A stretch of DNA of 64,000 nt, taken from assembly GCA_023259035.1 (NCBI GenBank), contig JAHFRA010000009.1, positions 1 through 64,000 of the forward strand. Direction: 5' to 3'. Every line of letters begins with the position of its first letter. Positions within the stretch are counted from its first letter, which is position 1. Positions 1 to 8,643 of the stretch are shown in pieces. Below the pieces are notes generated by a model. The model was not told where the DNA came from, made no database searches, and was given only the letters and a program-made list of their open reading frames with translations. Position numbers and translations under genes: made by a program. This stretch comes from Gallionella sp. (GTDB lineage: Bacteria; Pseudomonadota; Gammaproteobacteria; Burkholderiales; Gallionellaceae).

Positions 1-259
1 CAACCAGATCACCCAGCAGAACGCATCGAGCAGCGAAGAGCTGGCGGCGACGGCGGAAGAGATGAGCGGCCAGGCTGCGCAACTGCAAAACCTGATGGCG
101 TTCTTCAGGGTCGATGGGGCAGCGAACAGCGCGCATGTTGCTCATGCGCCAGCTCTCAAAGTGGTTCAGAGCAAATCGGCAGCGAGTCATGCGGCATCTG
201 GCAAGCCTGCGCCAAAGCTCGCATTGGCGGGTGCCGGGAGCGGGTTTGTGAAGTTCTAG
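1..259 (+). CDS. Methyl-accepting chemotaxis protein, 3' end only
   Basis: This is the last part of a chemoreceptor whose start lies before the window. The reading frame is open from base 2 and encodes the end of the cytoplasmic signalling coiled coil ([20 protein letters not shown]) followed by a low-complexity tail rich in Ala, Ser and Lys. Bases 1-134 are identical to bases 1756-1889 in the next receptor, so the two genes share recently copied 3' ends. Chemoreceptors signal to CheA/CheW, which are not in the window. The sensory domain cannot be seen, so the ligand is unknown. Confidence 0.9.
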   Translation, partial: NQITQQNASSSEELAATAEEMSGQAAQLQNLMAFFRVDGAANSAHVAHAPALKVVQSKSAASHAASGKPAPKLALAGAGSGFVKF

Positions 260-300
260 GGAATGTAGGAGCAAGACATGTGGGTTGGGTTGCGTCCGTC

Positions 301-322
301 GGTGGTGAGCCTGTCGAACCAT
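301..322. repeat. REP-like fragment, CTGTCGAACC family
   Basis: A short copy of a motif (GGTGAGCCTGTCGAACCA) that recurs at 9797-9870 and in related forms near 11127, 32176 and 62292. It lies in the 135-base gap between two receptor genes. Confidence 0.5.
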
Positions 323-394
323 AAAACTGCTAATCCAACATGGCTGGTTAAAGCTCGATCAGCGTATTGTTTTTGGAAACGGGTAAACATCTAA

Positions 395-1963
395 ATGTTC
401 AAAAACATGAAAATAGGCGTGAGGCTGGGAATGGGGTTCGGTCTGGTGATTCTGCTGGCAGTGGCGCTTGGCGCAATGTCCTGGCTGAAGGTGCAGGACA
501 TCGGCGCCGAGTGGCATAGCTTCGAGACGATAACCCTGCGCAAGCAGGCGGCGGTCACGGAAGGTCTCGACGGCTTGCAGGAAGGCATACACCACTTCAA
601 GAACTATCTGTTGCGCGGCGGTGACTATGCCAAAAAATTCGGCGGCGATATGGCGAAAATCGATAAGGCCACCGCCGATTACCGTGCCGCCGGACAGATT
701 GCCGCTGATGAAGACAAGCTGCTGACCCAAGTTACCGACGGTGTCGCAAATTACCGCAAGGCCATTGAAGACGCGGTAAAGCTTAACGGCGAAAACAAGA
801 CTTCCAACGAAATCGACAAAGCCATCAAGGGTGCTGATAAGGAAGTCAATCAGGGGTTGAAGAAGCTTCTCGAAATCAATACCAGGCTTACCGAAAAAGC
901 ATCGGGCAACTTCCGCCATGTTGTCGCGGTAGTGAGCCAGTGGATCATTTCTTTGTGCATCGCCATTGTTGTTCTGGGTATGGTTGCCGCACAGTTCATC
1001 ACCCGCAGCATCACTCGTCCGCTGAATGAAGCGGTGGGCGTGGCAAATCAGCTTGCGGCAGGCGACCTGACGGCCAGGATCGAAGTAACGAGCAAAGATG
1101 AAACAGGCCAGTTGTTGTTGGCGATGCAGAACATGACCGGCAAGCTGTCGCAGATCATCGGCGAAGTGCGCGGCGCGGCGGACGCGCTGTCCAGCGCCTC
1201 GGAAGAAGTCAGCGCCACCGCGCAGAGCATGAGCCAGGCGACCAGCGAACAAGCCGCGAGCGTCGAAGAGACCAGCGCCTCGGTCGAGCAGATGTCCGCG
1301 TCGATCAACCAGAACACCGAGAACGCCAAAGTCACCGACGGCATGGCCTCGCAAGCGGCCAAGCAGGCCGTGCAAGGCGGCGAAGCGGTCACGCAGACCG
1401 TCAGCGCGATGAAACAGATCGCCGGCAAGATCGGCATCATCGACGACATCGCCTACCAGACCAACCTGCTCGCGTTGAATGCCGCGATCGAAGCGGCGCG
1501 CGCCGGCGAACACGGCAAGGGTTTCGCGGTAGTCGCGGCAGAAGTCAGGAAGCTCGCCGAACGCAGCCAGGTCGCCGCGCAGGAAATCGGCGAACTGGCC
1601 GGAGGCTCCGTCGAGAAGGCCGAGAGCGCGGGCAAGCTGCTCGGTGAAATCGTCCCGGCGATCAGCAAGACCTCCGACCTGGTGCAGGAAATCTCCGCTG
1701 CCTCGGAAGAACAATCGGCGGGCGTCAGCCAGGTCAACACCGCGATGGAACAGCTCAACCAGATCACCCAGCAGAACGCATCGAGCAGCGAAGAGCTGGC
1801 GGCGACGGCGGAAGAGATGAGCGGCCAGGCTGCGCAACTGCAAAACCTGATGGCGTTCTTCAGGGTCGATGGGGCAGCGAACAGCGCGCCTGTTGCCCAT
1901 ACGCAAAATCTCAAAGTGGCTGTCGGTAAAGCTGCGCCAAGGCTTGCATTGGCGGCGGCATGA
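395..1963 (+). CDS. Methyl-accepting chemotaxis protein with four-helix-type sensor
   Basis: A transmembrane chemoreceptor of 522 residues. The first membrane segment is at about residues 8-28, a periplasmic helical sensor of about 155 residues follows (four-helix-bundle size), then a second membrane segment at about 183-202. A HAMP linker comes next ([20 protein letters not shown]), then the signalling domain with its conserved hairpin tip ([20 protein letters not shown]). The receptor reports ligand state to CheA through CheW and is adapted by CheR, CheB and CheD, all three encoded about 4-8 kb downstream. The tail is a poorly conserved Ala-rich stretch with no CheR-docking pentapeptide. 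The ligand is unknown. Confidence 0.93.
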   Translation: MFKNMKIGVRLGMGFGLVILLAVALGAMSWLKVQDIGAEWHSFETITLRKQAAVTEGLDGLQEGIHHFKNYLLRGGDYAKKFGGDMAKIDKATADYRAAGQIAADEDKLLTQVTDGVANYRKAIEDAVKLNGENKTSNEIDKAIKGADKEVNQGLKKLLEINTRLTEKASGNFRHVVAVVSQWIISLCIAIVVLGMVAAQFITRSITRPLNEAVGVANQLAAGDLTARIEVTSKDETGQLLLAMQNMTGKLSQIIGEVRGAADALSSASEEVSATAQSMSQATSEQAASVEETSASVEQMSASINQNTENAKVTDGMASQAAKQAVQGGEAVTQTVSAMKQIAGKIGIIDDIAYQTNLLALNAAIEAARAGEHGKGFAVVAAEVRKLAERSQVAAQEIGELAGGSVEKAESAGKLLGEIVPAISKTSDLVQEISAASEEQSAGVSQVNTAMEQLNQITQQNASSSEELAATAEEMSGQAAQLQNLMAFFRVDGAANSAPVAHTQNLKVAVGKAAPRLALAAA

Positions 1964-1970
1964 AGTAAGG

Positions 1971-2027
1971 GTAGCGTGCGCTGCGCGCACGAACCCACTT
2001 GAAGATCGTGCGCACAGCGCACGCTAC
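1971..2027. repeat. Palindromic element between chemoreceptor genes
   Basis: Two 22-base arms (1971-1992 and 2006-2027) are inverted copies differing at one position and begin and end GTAG...CTAC. The loop is 13 bases. The element fills most of the gap between two receptor genes and could act as a transcription attenuator or RNA stabiliser. It belongs with similar GTAG/CTAC-ended elements at 32161, 35626 and 62068. Confidence 0.75.
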
Positions 2028-2090
2028 GGCTGGTTTAAAGCTGGCCTACATAAAAAATAAAAATAATTTTGATTTTGGAGAGAGTAAGAA

Positions 2091-3983
2091 ATGAGTATCG
2101 CAAAATTATCCATCCGGGCAAAGCTGGTGTTGATGCTGTTGCCAGCGTTGCTTGGTTTGCTGTTTTATTCGGTGGACGTGCTGCTGGAAAAATATGACAC
2201 GATGAAAAGCATGATCGAACTTAACACGTTGGTTGAATTGACCGATAAATTAGGCGATGTCATTCATGGTGTGCAAGTCGAACGGGGCATGTCCGCCGGT
2301 TTTCTGGTATCGAAGGGCGAAAAATTTTCAACCGAGTTGAAATCTCAACGTGAGGCTGTGGACAAAGGATTAATCGAGTTCAAGGCGTTCATCGAACAAA
2401 ATTCGCTCGCGCTGTCGGGTGCGGGGGTCAAGGCTTCGATTGAAGCGGCCAATGCCGATTTGGGCAAGCTGGCCAAGACCAGGGAGACGGTCAGTGCACT
2501 TGGCTTCAACCCCAAGGAAAGTTTCGCTTTCTATACCGGCACCATTACTTCGCTGATGGGTATCGCTGAGCGTGTAGTGGCGGCCAGCAATCATCCGGAA
2601 ATAGTGAAAAAAACCGTTGCCTACCTGGCCTTTCTGCAGGGTAAGGAGCAGGCCGGACGGGAGCGCGCCACGCTCAATGGCGTATTCTCGGCCAATGGCT
2701 TCGATCGCGAGAATTATGCCCGGTTGTTGACCATCCTGGCGGCCCAGGATGTCTATTTCAAAACTTTTCAAGGCTCTGCCACTGAGGAAATGAAACGTTC
2801 TCTCCAGGAGGCCAATGAGAGCGATGCTGCCCGCGAAGTGGAGGCGATGCGTAAGGCAGCGCTGGAAAAAGTAACGGAAGGTAACTTCGGCATTGAACCG
2901 GGCAAATGGTTTGGCGCGAGCACCAAGAAGATCAATGCGTTGATGGAGGCGGAAGACAAGATCGGCGCGGATATTATGAAGCATACCGTCAGGCTATCCC
3001 ATGAAGCACGGAACTCCCTGATTCTCAATCTGACGATCACTCTGGTGGTGTTGGCTATTGCCGGGTTGACCGGTGTTTTGATAACTCGCGATCTGTTGCG
3101 CCAGCTGGGCGGCGAGCCGACATATGCGGCGGAAGTAATGACCCGGATTGCCAATGGCGACCTGACTGTAGAGGTGCAAATCAAGGCCAACGACCACAGC
3201 AGCATGCTGTTTGCTACCAAGAGCATGGTTGACAAACTCTCCGGCATCATCGGCGACGTGCGCGGCACGGCGGATGCGTTATCCACTGCCTCGGAACAAG
3301 TCAGCGCCACCGCGCAGAGCATGAGCCAGGCGACCAGCGAACAGGCGGCGAGCGTGGAAGAAACCAGCGCCTCGGTCGAGCAGATGTCCGCGTCGATCAA
3401 CCAGAATACCGAGAACGCCAAAGTCACCGACGGCATGGCCTCGCAGGCGGCCAAGCAAGCCGTACAAGGCGGCGAAGCCGTCACGCAGACTGTGACCGCG
3501 ATGAAACAAATCGCCGGCAAGATCGGCATCATCGACGACATCGCCTACCAGACCAACCTGCTGGCGCTGAACGCCGCAATCGAAGCGGCGCGCGCCGGAG
3601 AGCACGGCAAGGGTTTCGCCGTGGTCGCCGCTGAAGTCAGGAAGCTGGCCGAACGCAGCCAAGTGGCCGCGCAGGAAATCGGCGAACTCGCCGGAGGCTC
3701 CGTCGAGAAGGCCGAGAGCGCGGGCAAGCTGCTCGGTGAAATCGTCCCGGCGATCAGCAAGACCTCCGACCTGGTGCAGGAAATCTCCGCCGCCTCGGAA
3801 GAACAATCGGCGGGCGTCAGCCAGGTCAACACCGCGATGAATCAACTCAATCAGCTTACCCAGCAGAACGCCAGCGCATCGGAACAACTCGCGGCGACGG
3901 CGGAAGAGTTGAACGGCCAGGCTGCGCAACTGCAAAATTTGATGACGTTTTTCAATGTAAGCGGAGCAGGCAGCAGGGTTTAG
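2091..3983 (+). CDS. Methyl-accepting chemotaxis protein with NIT (nitrate/nitrite) sensor domain
   Basis: A 630-residue chemoreceptor. After a membrane segment (about 10-28) comes a roughly 280-residue all-helical extracytoplasmic domain. Its start ([20 protein letters not shown], followed by QREAVDKGL) matches the NIT domain family, which in known proteins senses nitrate or nitrite. A second membrane segment (about 311-332), a HAMP linker and a signalling domain nearly identical to that of the preceding receptor follow. The start is well supported by GGAGAGAG just upstream. Response to nitrate or nitrite is inferred from the domain name only. The gene stands third in a tandem receptor array. 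Confidence 0.92.
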   Translation: MSIAKLSIRAKLVLMLLPALLGLLFYSVDVLLEKYDTMKSMIELNTLVELTDKLGDVIHGVQVERGMSAGFLVSKGEKFSTELKSQREAVDKGLIEFKAFIEQNSLALSGAGVKASIEAANADLGKLAKTRETVSALGFNPKESFAFYTGTITSLMGIAERVVAASNHPEIVKKTVAYLAFLQGKEQAGRERATLNGVFSANGFDRENYARLLTILAAQDVYFKTFQGSATEEMKRSLQEANESDAAREVEAMRKAALEKVTEGNFGIEPGKWFGASTKKINALMEAEDKIGADIMKHTVRLSHEARNSLILNLTITLVVLAIAGLTGVLITRDLLRQLGGEPTYAAEVMTRIANGDLTVEVQIKANDHSSMLFATKSMVDKLSGIIGDVRGTADALSTASEQVSATAQSMSQATSEQAASVEETSASVEQMSASINQNTENAKVTDGMASQAAKQAVQGGEAVTQTVTAMKQIAGKIGIIDDIAYQTNLLALNAAIEAARAGEHGKGFAVVAAEVRKLAERSQVAAQEIGELAGGSVEKAESAGKLLGEIVPAISKTSDLVQEISAASEEQSAGVSQVNTAMNQLNQLTQQNASASEQLAATAEELNGQAAQLQNLMTFFNVSGAGSRV

Positions 3984-4023
3984 GTTTGCAGATCGAACTG
4001 GCTTTGACAGAAAAGGAGAAGGC

Positions 4024-4413
4024 ATGAACGCAATCAAACAAGCAATCAAGAAACTGCCAGTCGCGGCAATACAGCAGGATCAGCAGCAATGTATCCCGCT
4101 TACGACTATCAATGTGCAAATTCATGGCTGTTTGGCGCGCATTGCCATTTCAGGTCGTTTTGATTTTCAAGCGTGGCGCAATTTCAAAAATTCCTATACC
4201 CCGCTGCTCGATAACACCGTCGTACGCGAAATATTTGTTGAAATGAGCAAGGTGGATTACTTGGAAGCTTCTGCGATGGGCATGTTGCTGCTGTTGAATG
4301 AACGTGCCAAAGCAGCCAATAAGCAGGTCGCGCTACGCGCTACTTGCGGCGCGGTGTCGAGGGTGTTGGAAGGCTGGCGATTCCAGCAAAACTTTTTGCA
4401 TCAAGCACATTAG
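4024..4413 (+). CDS. STAS-domain protein (anti-sigma factor antagonist type)
   Basis: A 129-residue single-domain protein. Residues from about 30 onward fit the STAS fold: a strand with GRFDFQAWRNF, then the hallmark segment VDYLEASAMGMLLLLNE, where the Ser is at the position phosphorylated in SpoIIAA-like proteins. Such proteins switch a partner (anti-sigma factor, kinase or phosphatase) by phosphorylation. A strong ribosome site (AAAGGAGAAGG) precedes the ATG. The receiver-SpoIIE phosphatase at 8644-9786 in the same region could be its phosphatase, but this pairing is inferred from proximity only. Confidence 0.85.
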   Translation: MNAIKQAIKKLPVAAIQQDQQQCIPLTTINVQIHGCLARIAISGRFDFQAWRNFKNSYTPLLDNTVVREIFVEMSKVDYLEASAMGMLLLLNERAKAANKQVALRATCGAVSRVLEGWRFQQNFLHQAH

Positions 4414-4513
4414 GTCAGGTTTTCTGTTGTTACAAATAATGCTCCCAGCACATTCTGGCTTTGGCTCATGCTGGGTGGCAAGAACTGCATTTTTTAATTT
4501 AATAAAAGGAATC

Positions 4514-5401
4514 ATGATGAAAACGAACGAAGTGAGTTTCTCCAAAATGAATGAAATGAGTTTCGCCAAAGCGAACCAACTGTTGAGCTCTTTGATTCTG
4601 GTTGCATTGACCGCATCCGGCGCAGCAGTGGCGGCGGATGGGGAAACTACCGAGCACAAGGAAGGCATACACGTCATTCCCGCATCCGACCACACCTTTA
4701 CCGCGAATGTCGGCCTGGCGAGCAATTATGTTTTTCGTGGCATTAGCCAAACCGTGGATAAGCCGGCGTTGCAGGGAGGATTCGATTATGCCCACGCGAG
4801 CGGCTTTTATGCGGGCATATGGGGTTCCAACGTCAGCTGGATCATCGGCAGCGGCGCGACCGGCGACGCGGGCCTGGAACTGGACACGTATGCCGGTTTC
4901 AAGAGCAGCTTTGCCGGAGACTTCAGCTATGACGTGGGCTTCGTCCGCTACAACTATCCCGGCAGTTACACGCCGCCCGCCACTTATGCGAAAGCTGACA
5001 CCGACGAGGTTTACGGCGCAATTGGCTACAAATGGATTTCCGCCAAATACTCTCGCGCGCTGGGCCAGTTTCTGACCGTTCCGGGAGCCAGCGGCACCAG
5101 CTACCTCGAAGCCAATGCCAGCTACCCGGTGGGCGACAGCGGCGTTACGCTCGGCGCGCACTATGGCAAGCAAACCTACAAAGGCACCTTTGCCGACAGC
5201 CTCGCTGCTGCCGGCAACACGGCCACTTATTCCGATTACAAGTTGGGTGTTACCAAGGACTTCAGCGGATATGTGCTTGGCCTAGCATACAGCAACACCA
5301 ATGCGCGCAAAGGCGGCTATTACACCTATACCAGCACGTCGGGGGTGACAAAAGACTGGGGCCGCAGCGCGATGGCGTTGTCCGTGACGCATGCGTTTTA
5401 A
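4514..5401 (+). CDS. TorF-family putative outer-membrane porin
   Basis: The protein has a Lys/Asn-rich N-terminus, a hydrophobic signal segment (LLSSLILVALTASGAAVAA) with a likely cut after AVAA, and a beta-rich body opening with FTANVGLASNYVFRGISQT. That opening is typical of the TorF/gcw_chp family of predicted porins, and the chain ends in an aromatic-polar pattern (LSVTHAF) suited to outer-membrane insertion. A longer reading frame extends upstream but overlaps the STAS gene. ATG at 4514 or 4517, behind AAAAGGA, is the better start. Its substrate is unknown. It interrupts an otherwise regulatory cluster. Confidence 0.8.
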   Translation: MMKTNEVSFSKMNEMSFAKANQLLSSLILVALTASGAAVAADGETTEHKEGIHVIPASDHTFTANVGLASNYVFRGISQTVDKPALQGGFDYAHASGFYAGIWGSNVSWIIGSGATGDAGLELDTYAGFKSSFAGDFSYDVGFVRYNYPGSYTPPATYAKADTDEVYGAIGYKWISAKYSRALGQFLTVPGASGTSYLEANASYPVGDSGVTLGAHYGKQTYKGTFADSLAAAGNTATYSDYKLGVTKDFSGYVLGLAYSNTNARKGGYYTYTSTSGVTKDWGRSAMALSVTHAF

Positions 5402-5418
5402 GTTGAGTTTTTTGTGCA

Positions 5419-5712
5419 ATGCGTTATTGGCGGGTATTGGTCAAGTCGGGTGACGGCAGGCAGTTTTTTACCAGGGCCGTGGAGATTTCAGAGAGCCGCG
5501 CGGTAGTGCGCGGAGATCATGCGCTGCCTAACGGAATGGCGTGCGATCTACAGGTGATAATTCCTTCGCGGGATGAAAAACAGCCTGCCACGGCGGCTGG
5601 TATGCAAGCCGAAGTGGGTGCGGTGGTTTTTGCTTCCGGGGATATTCGCCTGGACTTCAGGGTTAAATCGCTCAGCCACGAGGCCAGACAATTGATCGAT
5701 TCGCGGAAGTAG
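5419..5712 (+). CDS. Small PilZ-like protein
   Basis: A 97-residue protein with a beta-rich pattern. The segment VEISESRAVVRGDHALPNGMACDLQVIIPSR resembles the second half of PilZ domains (D/N-x-S-x-x-G followed by a strand), and an RFRVKS-like C-terminal strand follows. The classical RxxxR c-di-GMP-binding motif is not clear, so binding is uncertain. It starts 17 bases after the porin gene without a good ribosome site and is probably co-transcribed. A GGDEF and an HD-GYP protein are encoded nearby, so c-di-GMP signalling is a plausible context. Confidence 0.55.
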   Translation: MRYWRVLVKSGDGRQFFTRAVEISESRAVVRGDHALPNGMACDLQVIIPSRDEKQPATAAGMQAEVGAVVFASGDIRLDFRVKSLSHEARQLIDSRK

Positions 5713-5781
5713 GGGGTGCAGTAGGACCCCTCCTATTGGCTGTTGAACTTGGTTCCTGCGGGAACATTAAAGGTCGCCTGA

Positions 5782-5889
5782 TGTTGTATTTTTCGCCGAT
5801 CCAGCATCATGCTGGCGTCAATTGAAATAAATGCGGCAGGCCGGGTTGAAGAATGGAATCGGGATTGCGAACAGCTATTCGGTAAAGGA
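5782..5889 (+). pseudogene. PAS-domain relic upstream of cheR
   Basis: One open frame here reads IMLASIEINAAGRVEEWNRD then CEQLFGKGK, which matches the start of a PAS domain (a strand, then G-R-x-x-x-W-N, then L-F-G). It is preceded in frame by a stop at 5779-5781 and runs straight into the ribosome site of cheR, losing the rest of the PAS fold. No full gene can be assembled in any frame, so it is read as the remains of a sensor gene or of a longer N-terminal module. Confidence 0.45.
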
Positions 5890-5894
5890 AAAAT

Positions 5895-6764
5895 ATGCAC
5901 AATACGACAGGTCATCGAAGTCCGGCACACAGGCATAGCGGGAACCCCTCGGATTCCAATGCCGTGCTGCACGATCAGGAGTTCGCGCAGTTCCGCGACA
6001 TGATTTACCGCATCGCCGGGATCACCATGTCTCCGGCCAAGAAGCAACTGATTTCCAGCCGTTTGGCAAAACGGCTGAAGTATCATAATTTCACCAGTTA
6101 TGGCGACTATTTCCGTTTGATTACTTCGCCTCAGGGCAAGGCGGAATTGCAGGTGGCGGTGGATTCGCTGACGACCAACGAGACACATTTTTTCCGCGAG
6201 CCGAAACATTTCGATTTTCTGCGCAATCGCGTTATCCCTGCGCGCAAGGCAGGGCGTGGTCTGCGCATCTGGAGCGCGGCGTGTTCCAGCGGGGAAGAGC
6301 CGTACAGCATCGCGATGTTGCTGGATGAGTTGCTCGGCAAAGAGCCGTGGGAAGTGGTGGCCTCCGACATCAGTACGCACGTTCTGGAAAAGGCGCGCAA
6401 CGGGCTGTATCCGGCCGAACGTATTCCGGAAATCCCAAAAAACTATTTGAACCGTTACTGCCTCAAAGGCGTTGGCGATCATCACGGCACGATGCTGATC
6501 GAACAGTTTTTGCGCGATCGGGTGCGCTTCACGCCGCATAACCTGACCGAAACACCGGCCAAACTGGGCGAATTCGATGTGATTTTTTTGCGCAACGTGA
6601 TGATTTATTTCAATCAGGAAACCAAGCGTCAGGTGGTGGCGCGGCTGTTGCCGCTGCTGCGCCCCGGCGGGTATTTTCTGGTTGGCCACTCCGAAAGCCT
6701 GAACGGCGTGACCGATGATGTGCGGTTGGTCGTGCCGGCCGTTTACCAAAAGCCGGAGCGATAA
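5895..6764 (+). CDS. cheR: Chemotaxis protein methyltransferase CheR
   Basis: CheR transfers methyl groups from S-adenosylmethionine to glutamates on chemoreceptors for adaptation. The 289-residue protein has an N-terminal helical domain (FAQFRDMIYRIAGITMSPAK), the linker TTNETHFFREPKHFDFLR, and a methyltransferase domain. SAM-site segments are RIWSAACSSGEEPYSIAM, VVASDISTHVLEKAR, and FDVIFLRNVMIYF, with GYFLVGHSESL near the end. The first 25 residues are not conserved. The ATG follows AAAGGAAAAAT. It leads a cheR-cheD-cheB run and serves the receptors encoded upstream. Confidence 0.96.
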   Translation: MHNTTGHRSPAHRHSGNPSDSNAVLHDQEFAQFRDMIYRIAGITMSPAKKQLISSRLAKRLKYHNFTSYGDYFRLITSPQGKAELQVAVDSLTTNETHFFREPKHFDFLRNRVIPARKAGRGLRIWSAACSSGEEPYSIAMLLDELLGKEPWEVVASDISTHVLEKARNGLYPAERIPEIPKNYLNRYCLKGVGDHHGTMLIEQFLRDRVRFTPHNLTETPAKLGEFDVIFLRNVMIYFNQETKRQVVARLLPLLRPGGYFLVGHSESLNGVTDDVRLVVPAVYQKPER

Positions 6765-6772
6765 TAAATTCA

Positions 6773-7312
6773 ATGCACAAACCGGCGCATGCTATCGAAA
6801 TTTTCCTGCAACCGGGCGAGGTGTACTTCGGCGAACGCGATACGCGCATCCGCACGCTGCTCGGTTCCTGCGTGGCAATCACGGTGTGGCATCCAGATTT
6901 GCTGATAGGCGGCATGTGCCATTACATGCTGCCGAAACATCCGGGCAAAAAGCGTGACACGCTGGATGGGCGCTATGCGGATGAGGCGATGGAATTGATG
7001 CTGCGCGAGATCAGGAATGCCGGCACATGGCCCCATGAGTATCAGGTCAAATTGTTTGGCGGCGGGCACATGTTTTCCGCGCATCAGGCGGTCAGCAAGG
7101 ATCATGTGGGTGCGAAAAACGTCGAGATGGCGCGTGTCTTGATGAAGCAGCACGGCTTTTCGTCCTGCGCAGAACATCTCGGCGATGTCGGGCATCGCAA
7201 TATCTTTTTCGATATCTGGAGCGGCCATGTATGGGTGCGCCATCGGCCTCCCATATCCGGCAAAACCGGAACATCCGACGATAATAAAAATGGAACGTTA
7301 TGCACACAATAA
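6773..7312 (+). CDS. cheD: Chemoreceptor glutamine deamidase CheD
   Basis: CheD converts specific receptor glutamines to glutamates. The 179-residue protein has the catalytic Cys in [13 protein letters not shown] and the catalytic His in GGMCHYMLP, followed by the conserved FGGGHMF and [16 protein letters not shown] segments. It starts 8 bases after cheR and its end overlaps cheB by 13 bases, which suggests translational coupling within one adaptation operon. Confidence 0.95.
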   Translation: MHKPAHAIEIFLQPGEVYFGERDTRIRTLLGSCVAITVWHPDLLIGGMCHYMLPKHPGKKRDTLDGRYADEAMELMLREIRNAGTWPHEYQVKLFGGGHMFSAHQAVSKDHVGAKNVEMARVLMKQHGFSSCAEHLGDVGHRNIFFDIWSGHVWVRHRPPISGKTGTSDDNKNGTLCTQ

Positions 7313-8379
7313 AAGTATTGATCGTCGATGATTCCGCCGTGGTGCGCCAGGTGCTGGCCGCCGCACTGGCGGATGATCCGGGTATCGAGGTGATCGGCGC
7401 GTCTTCCGATCCGGTATTTGCGATGGAGCGGATGCGCGCGCAGTGGCCGGACGTGATTGTGCTGGACGTGGAAATGCCGCGCATGGACGGCATCACTTTC
7501 CTGAAAAAGATCATGGCCGAACGCCCGACCCCGGTAGTGATTTGTTCCACGCTGACCGAGAAGGGCGCGGCAACCACCATGCAGGCGCTGGAGGCGGGCG
7601 CATTCAGCATCATTACCAAACCCAAGATCGGATTGAAACAGTTTCTGCAAGATTCCTCGGACGATCTGGTCAGCACCATCAAGGCTGCGGCACATGCCAA
7701 TGCGCGCAAGCTGGTGCCAAGGGTGGTGACAGCCATTGTTCCATCCCCCAAGTTATCAGCCGATGCGATTCTTTCCGCCGCCACGCACGCTACACACGCG
7801 ATGGCGGAAACCACGGATCGCGTGGTTGCCATCGGTACTTCCACCGGCGGCACGCAGGCACTGGAACTGGTGCTTACCGCCTTGCCCAGAGTATGTCCCG
7901 GCATTGTCATCGTGCAGCACATGCCGGAAAAATTTACCGGCGCATTCGCGGCGCGGCTCGATGACCTGTGCCAGATCGAGGTGCGCGAAGCCAGAAACAG
8001 CGATCGCGTGCTGCCCGGTCTGGCGCTGATTGCGCCGGGCGGCAGGCACATGCTGCTGAAACGCAATGGGGCGCAGTATCACGTCGAGATCGTGGATGGC
8101 CCGCCGGTAAGCCGCCATCGCCCTTCGGTGGATGTGTTGTTTCGCTCGGTAGCCAAGTGCGCGGGCAAGAATGCGCTGGGCATCATCATGACCGGGATGG
8201 GCGACGATGGCGCGGCGGGGTTACTCGAAATGCGCAATGAGGGCGCGCTGACGATCGGGCAGGATGAACAAACCTGCGTGGTGTATGGCATGCCCAAGGA
8301 AGCGGTCAAGCGGGGCGCAGTGATCAAGACGCTGCCCCTTGGCGGGATTGCCGGGGCAATCGCCGGGTTGAACCGATAA
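7300..8379 (+). CDS. cheB: Chemotaxis response regulator protein-glutamate methylesterase CheB
   Basis: CheB removes receptor methyl groups and can deamidate glutamines when its receiver is phosphorylated by CheA. The 359-residue protein has an N-terminal receiver ([14 protein letters not shown], phospho-Asp in [17 protein letters not shown], Lys in IITKPK). A linker follows, then a C-terminal methylesterase domain with the catalytic Ser in [12 protein letters not shown], His in [10 protein letters not shown] and Asp in [11 protein letters not shown]. It overlaps cheD by 13 bases. Confidence 0.96.
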   Translation: MHTIKVLIVDDSAVVRQVLAAALADDPGIEVIGASSDPVFAMERMRAQWPDVIVLDVEMPRMDGITFLKKIMAERPTPVVICSTLTEKGAATTMQALEAGAFSIITKPKIGLKQFLQDSSDDLVSTIKAAAHANARKLVPRVVTAIVPSPKLSADAILSAATHATHAMAETTDRVVAIGTSTGGTQALELVLTALPRVCPGIVIVQHMPEKFTGAFAARLDDLCQIEVREARNSDRVLPGLALIAPGGRHMLLKRNGAQYHVEIVDGPPVSRHRPSVDVLFRSVAKCAGKNALGIIMTGMGDDGAAGLLEMRNEGALTIGQDEQTCVVYGMPKEAVKRGAVIKTLPLGGIAGAIAGLNR

Positions 8380-8458
8380 CCCGATCTGCGAAAGCCAGAT
8401 AGGTGCGAGAACAAGAGTTTCCTGGCTTGTCCGGTTGGAATAACGCAAGGAGCCGATC

Positions 8459-8533
8459 ATGAATGCAATGAAAAAACTGCGGAGTTTGGTGGTCGAAGAT
8501 TCCGGGGGTGAGCGCGACACTTCAAAGGCGTGA
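8459..8533 (+). pseudogene. Relic of a response-regulator N-terminus
   Basis: A 24-codon frame starts with ATG 9 bases after an AAGGAG ribosome site and reads MNAMKKLRSLVVEDSGGERD, then TSKA and a stop. The segment KKLRSLVVEDS matches the first strand and acidic pocket of a CheY-type receiver, but nothing of the rest of the domain follows in any frame. It is best read as the 5' stump of a deleted receiver gene that once followed cheB. A genuine short peptide cannot be excluded because start and ribosome site are intact. Confidence 0.4.
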
Positions 8534-8643
8534 ACCCGCGGCAATGCCGAAAATTACTTGACCCCATTTCGCCCGGTGAGATTTTGCCGGAAGAATTCAT
8601 TCCGGCTCGTCGGGCTCCGGTTGATTGCGAAATAATCCGAGAG

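Noticed and set aside
359..1990. Long minus-strand frame of 543 codons opposite the second chemoreceptor
   Set aside because: It is a shadow of the receptor's repetitive coiled-coil codons (His/Arg/Gly-rich, no family), and the plus-strand frame has clear receptor motifs. The same applies to the minus frames over the third receptor.
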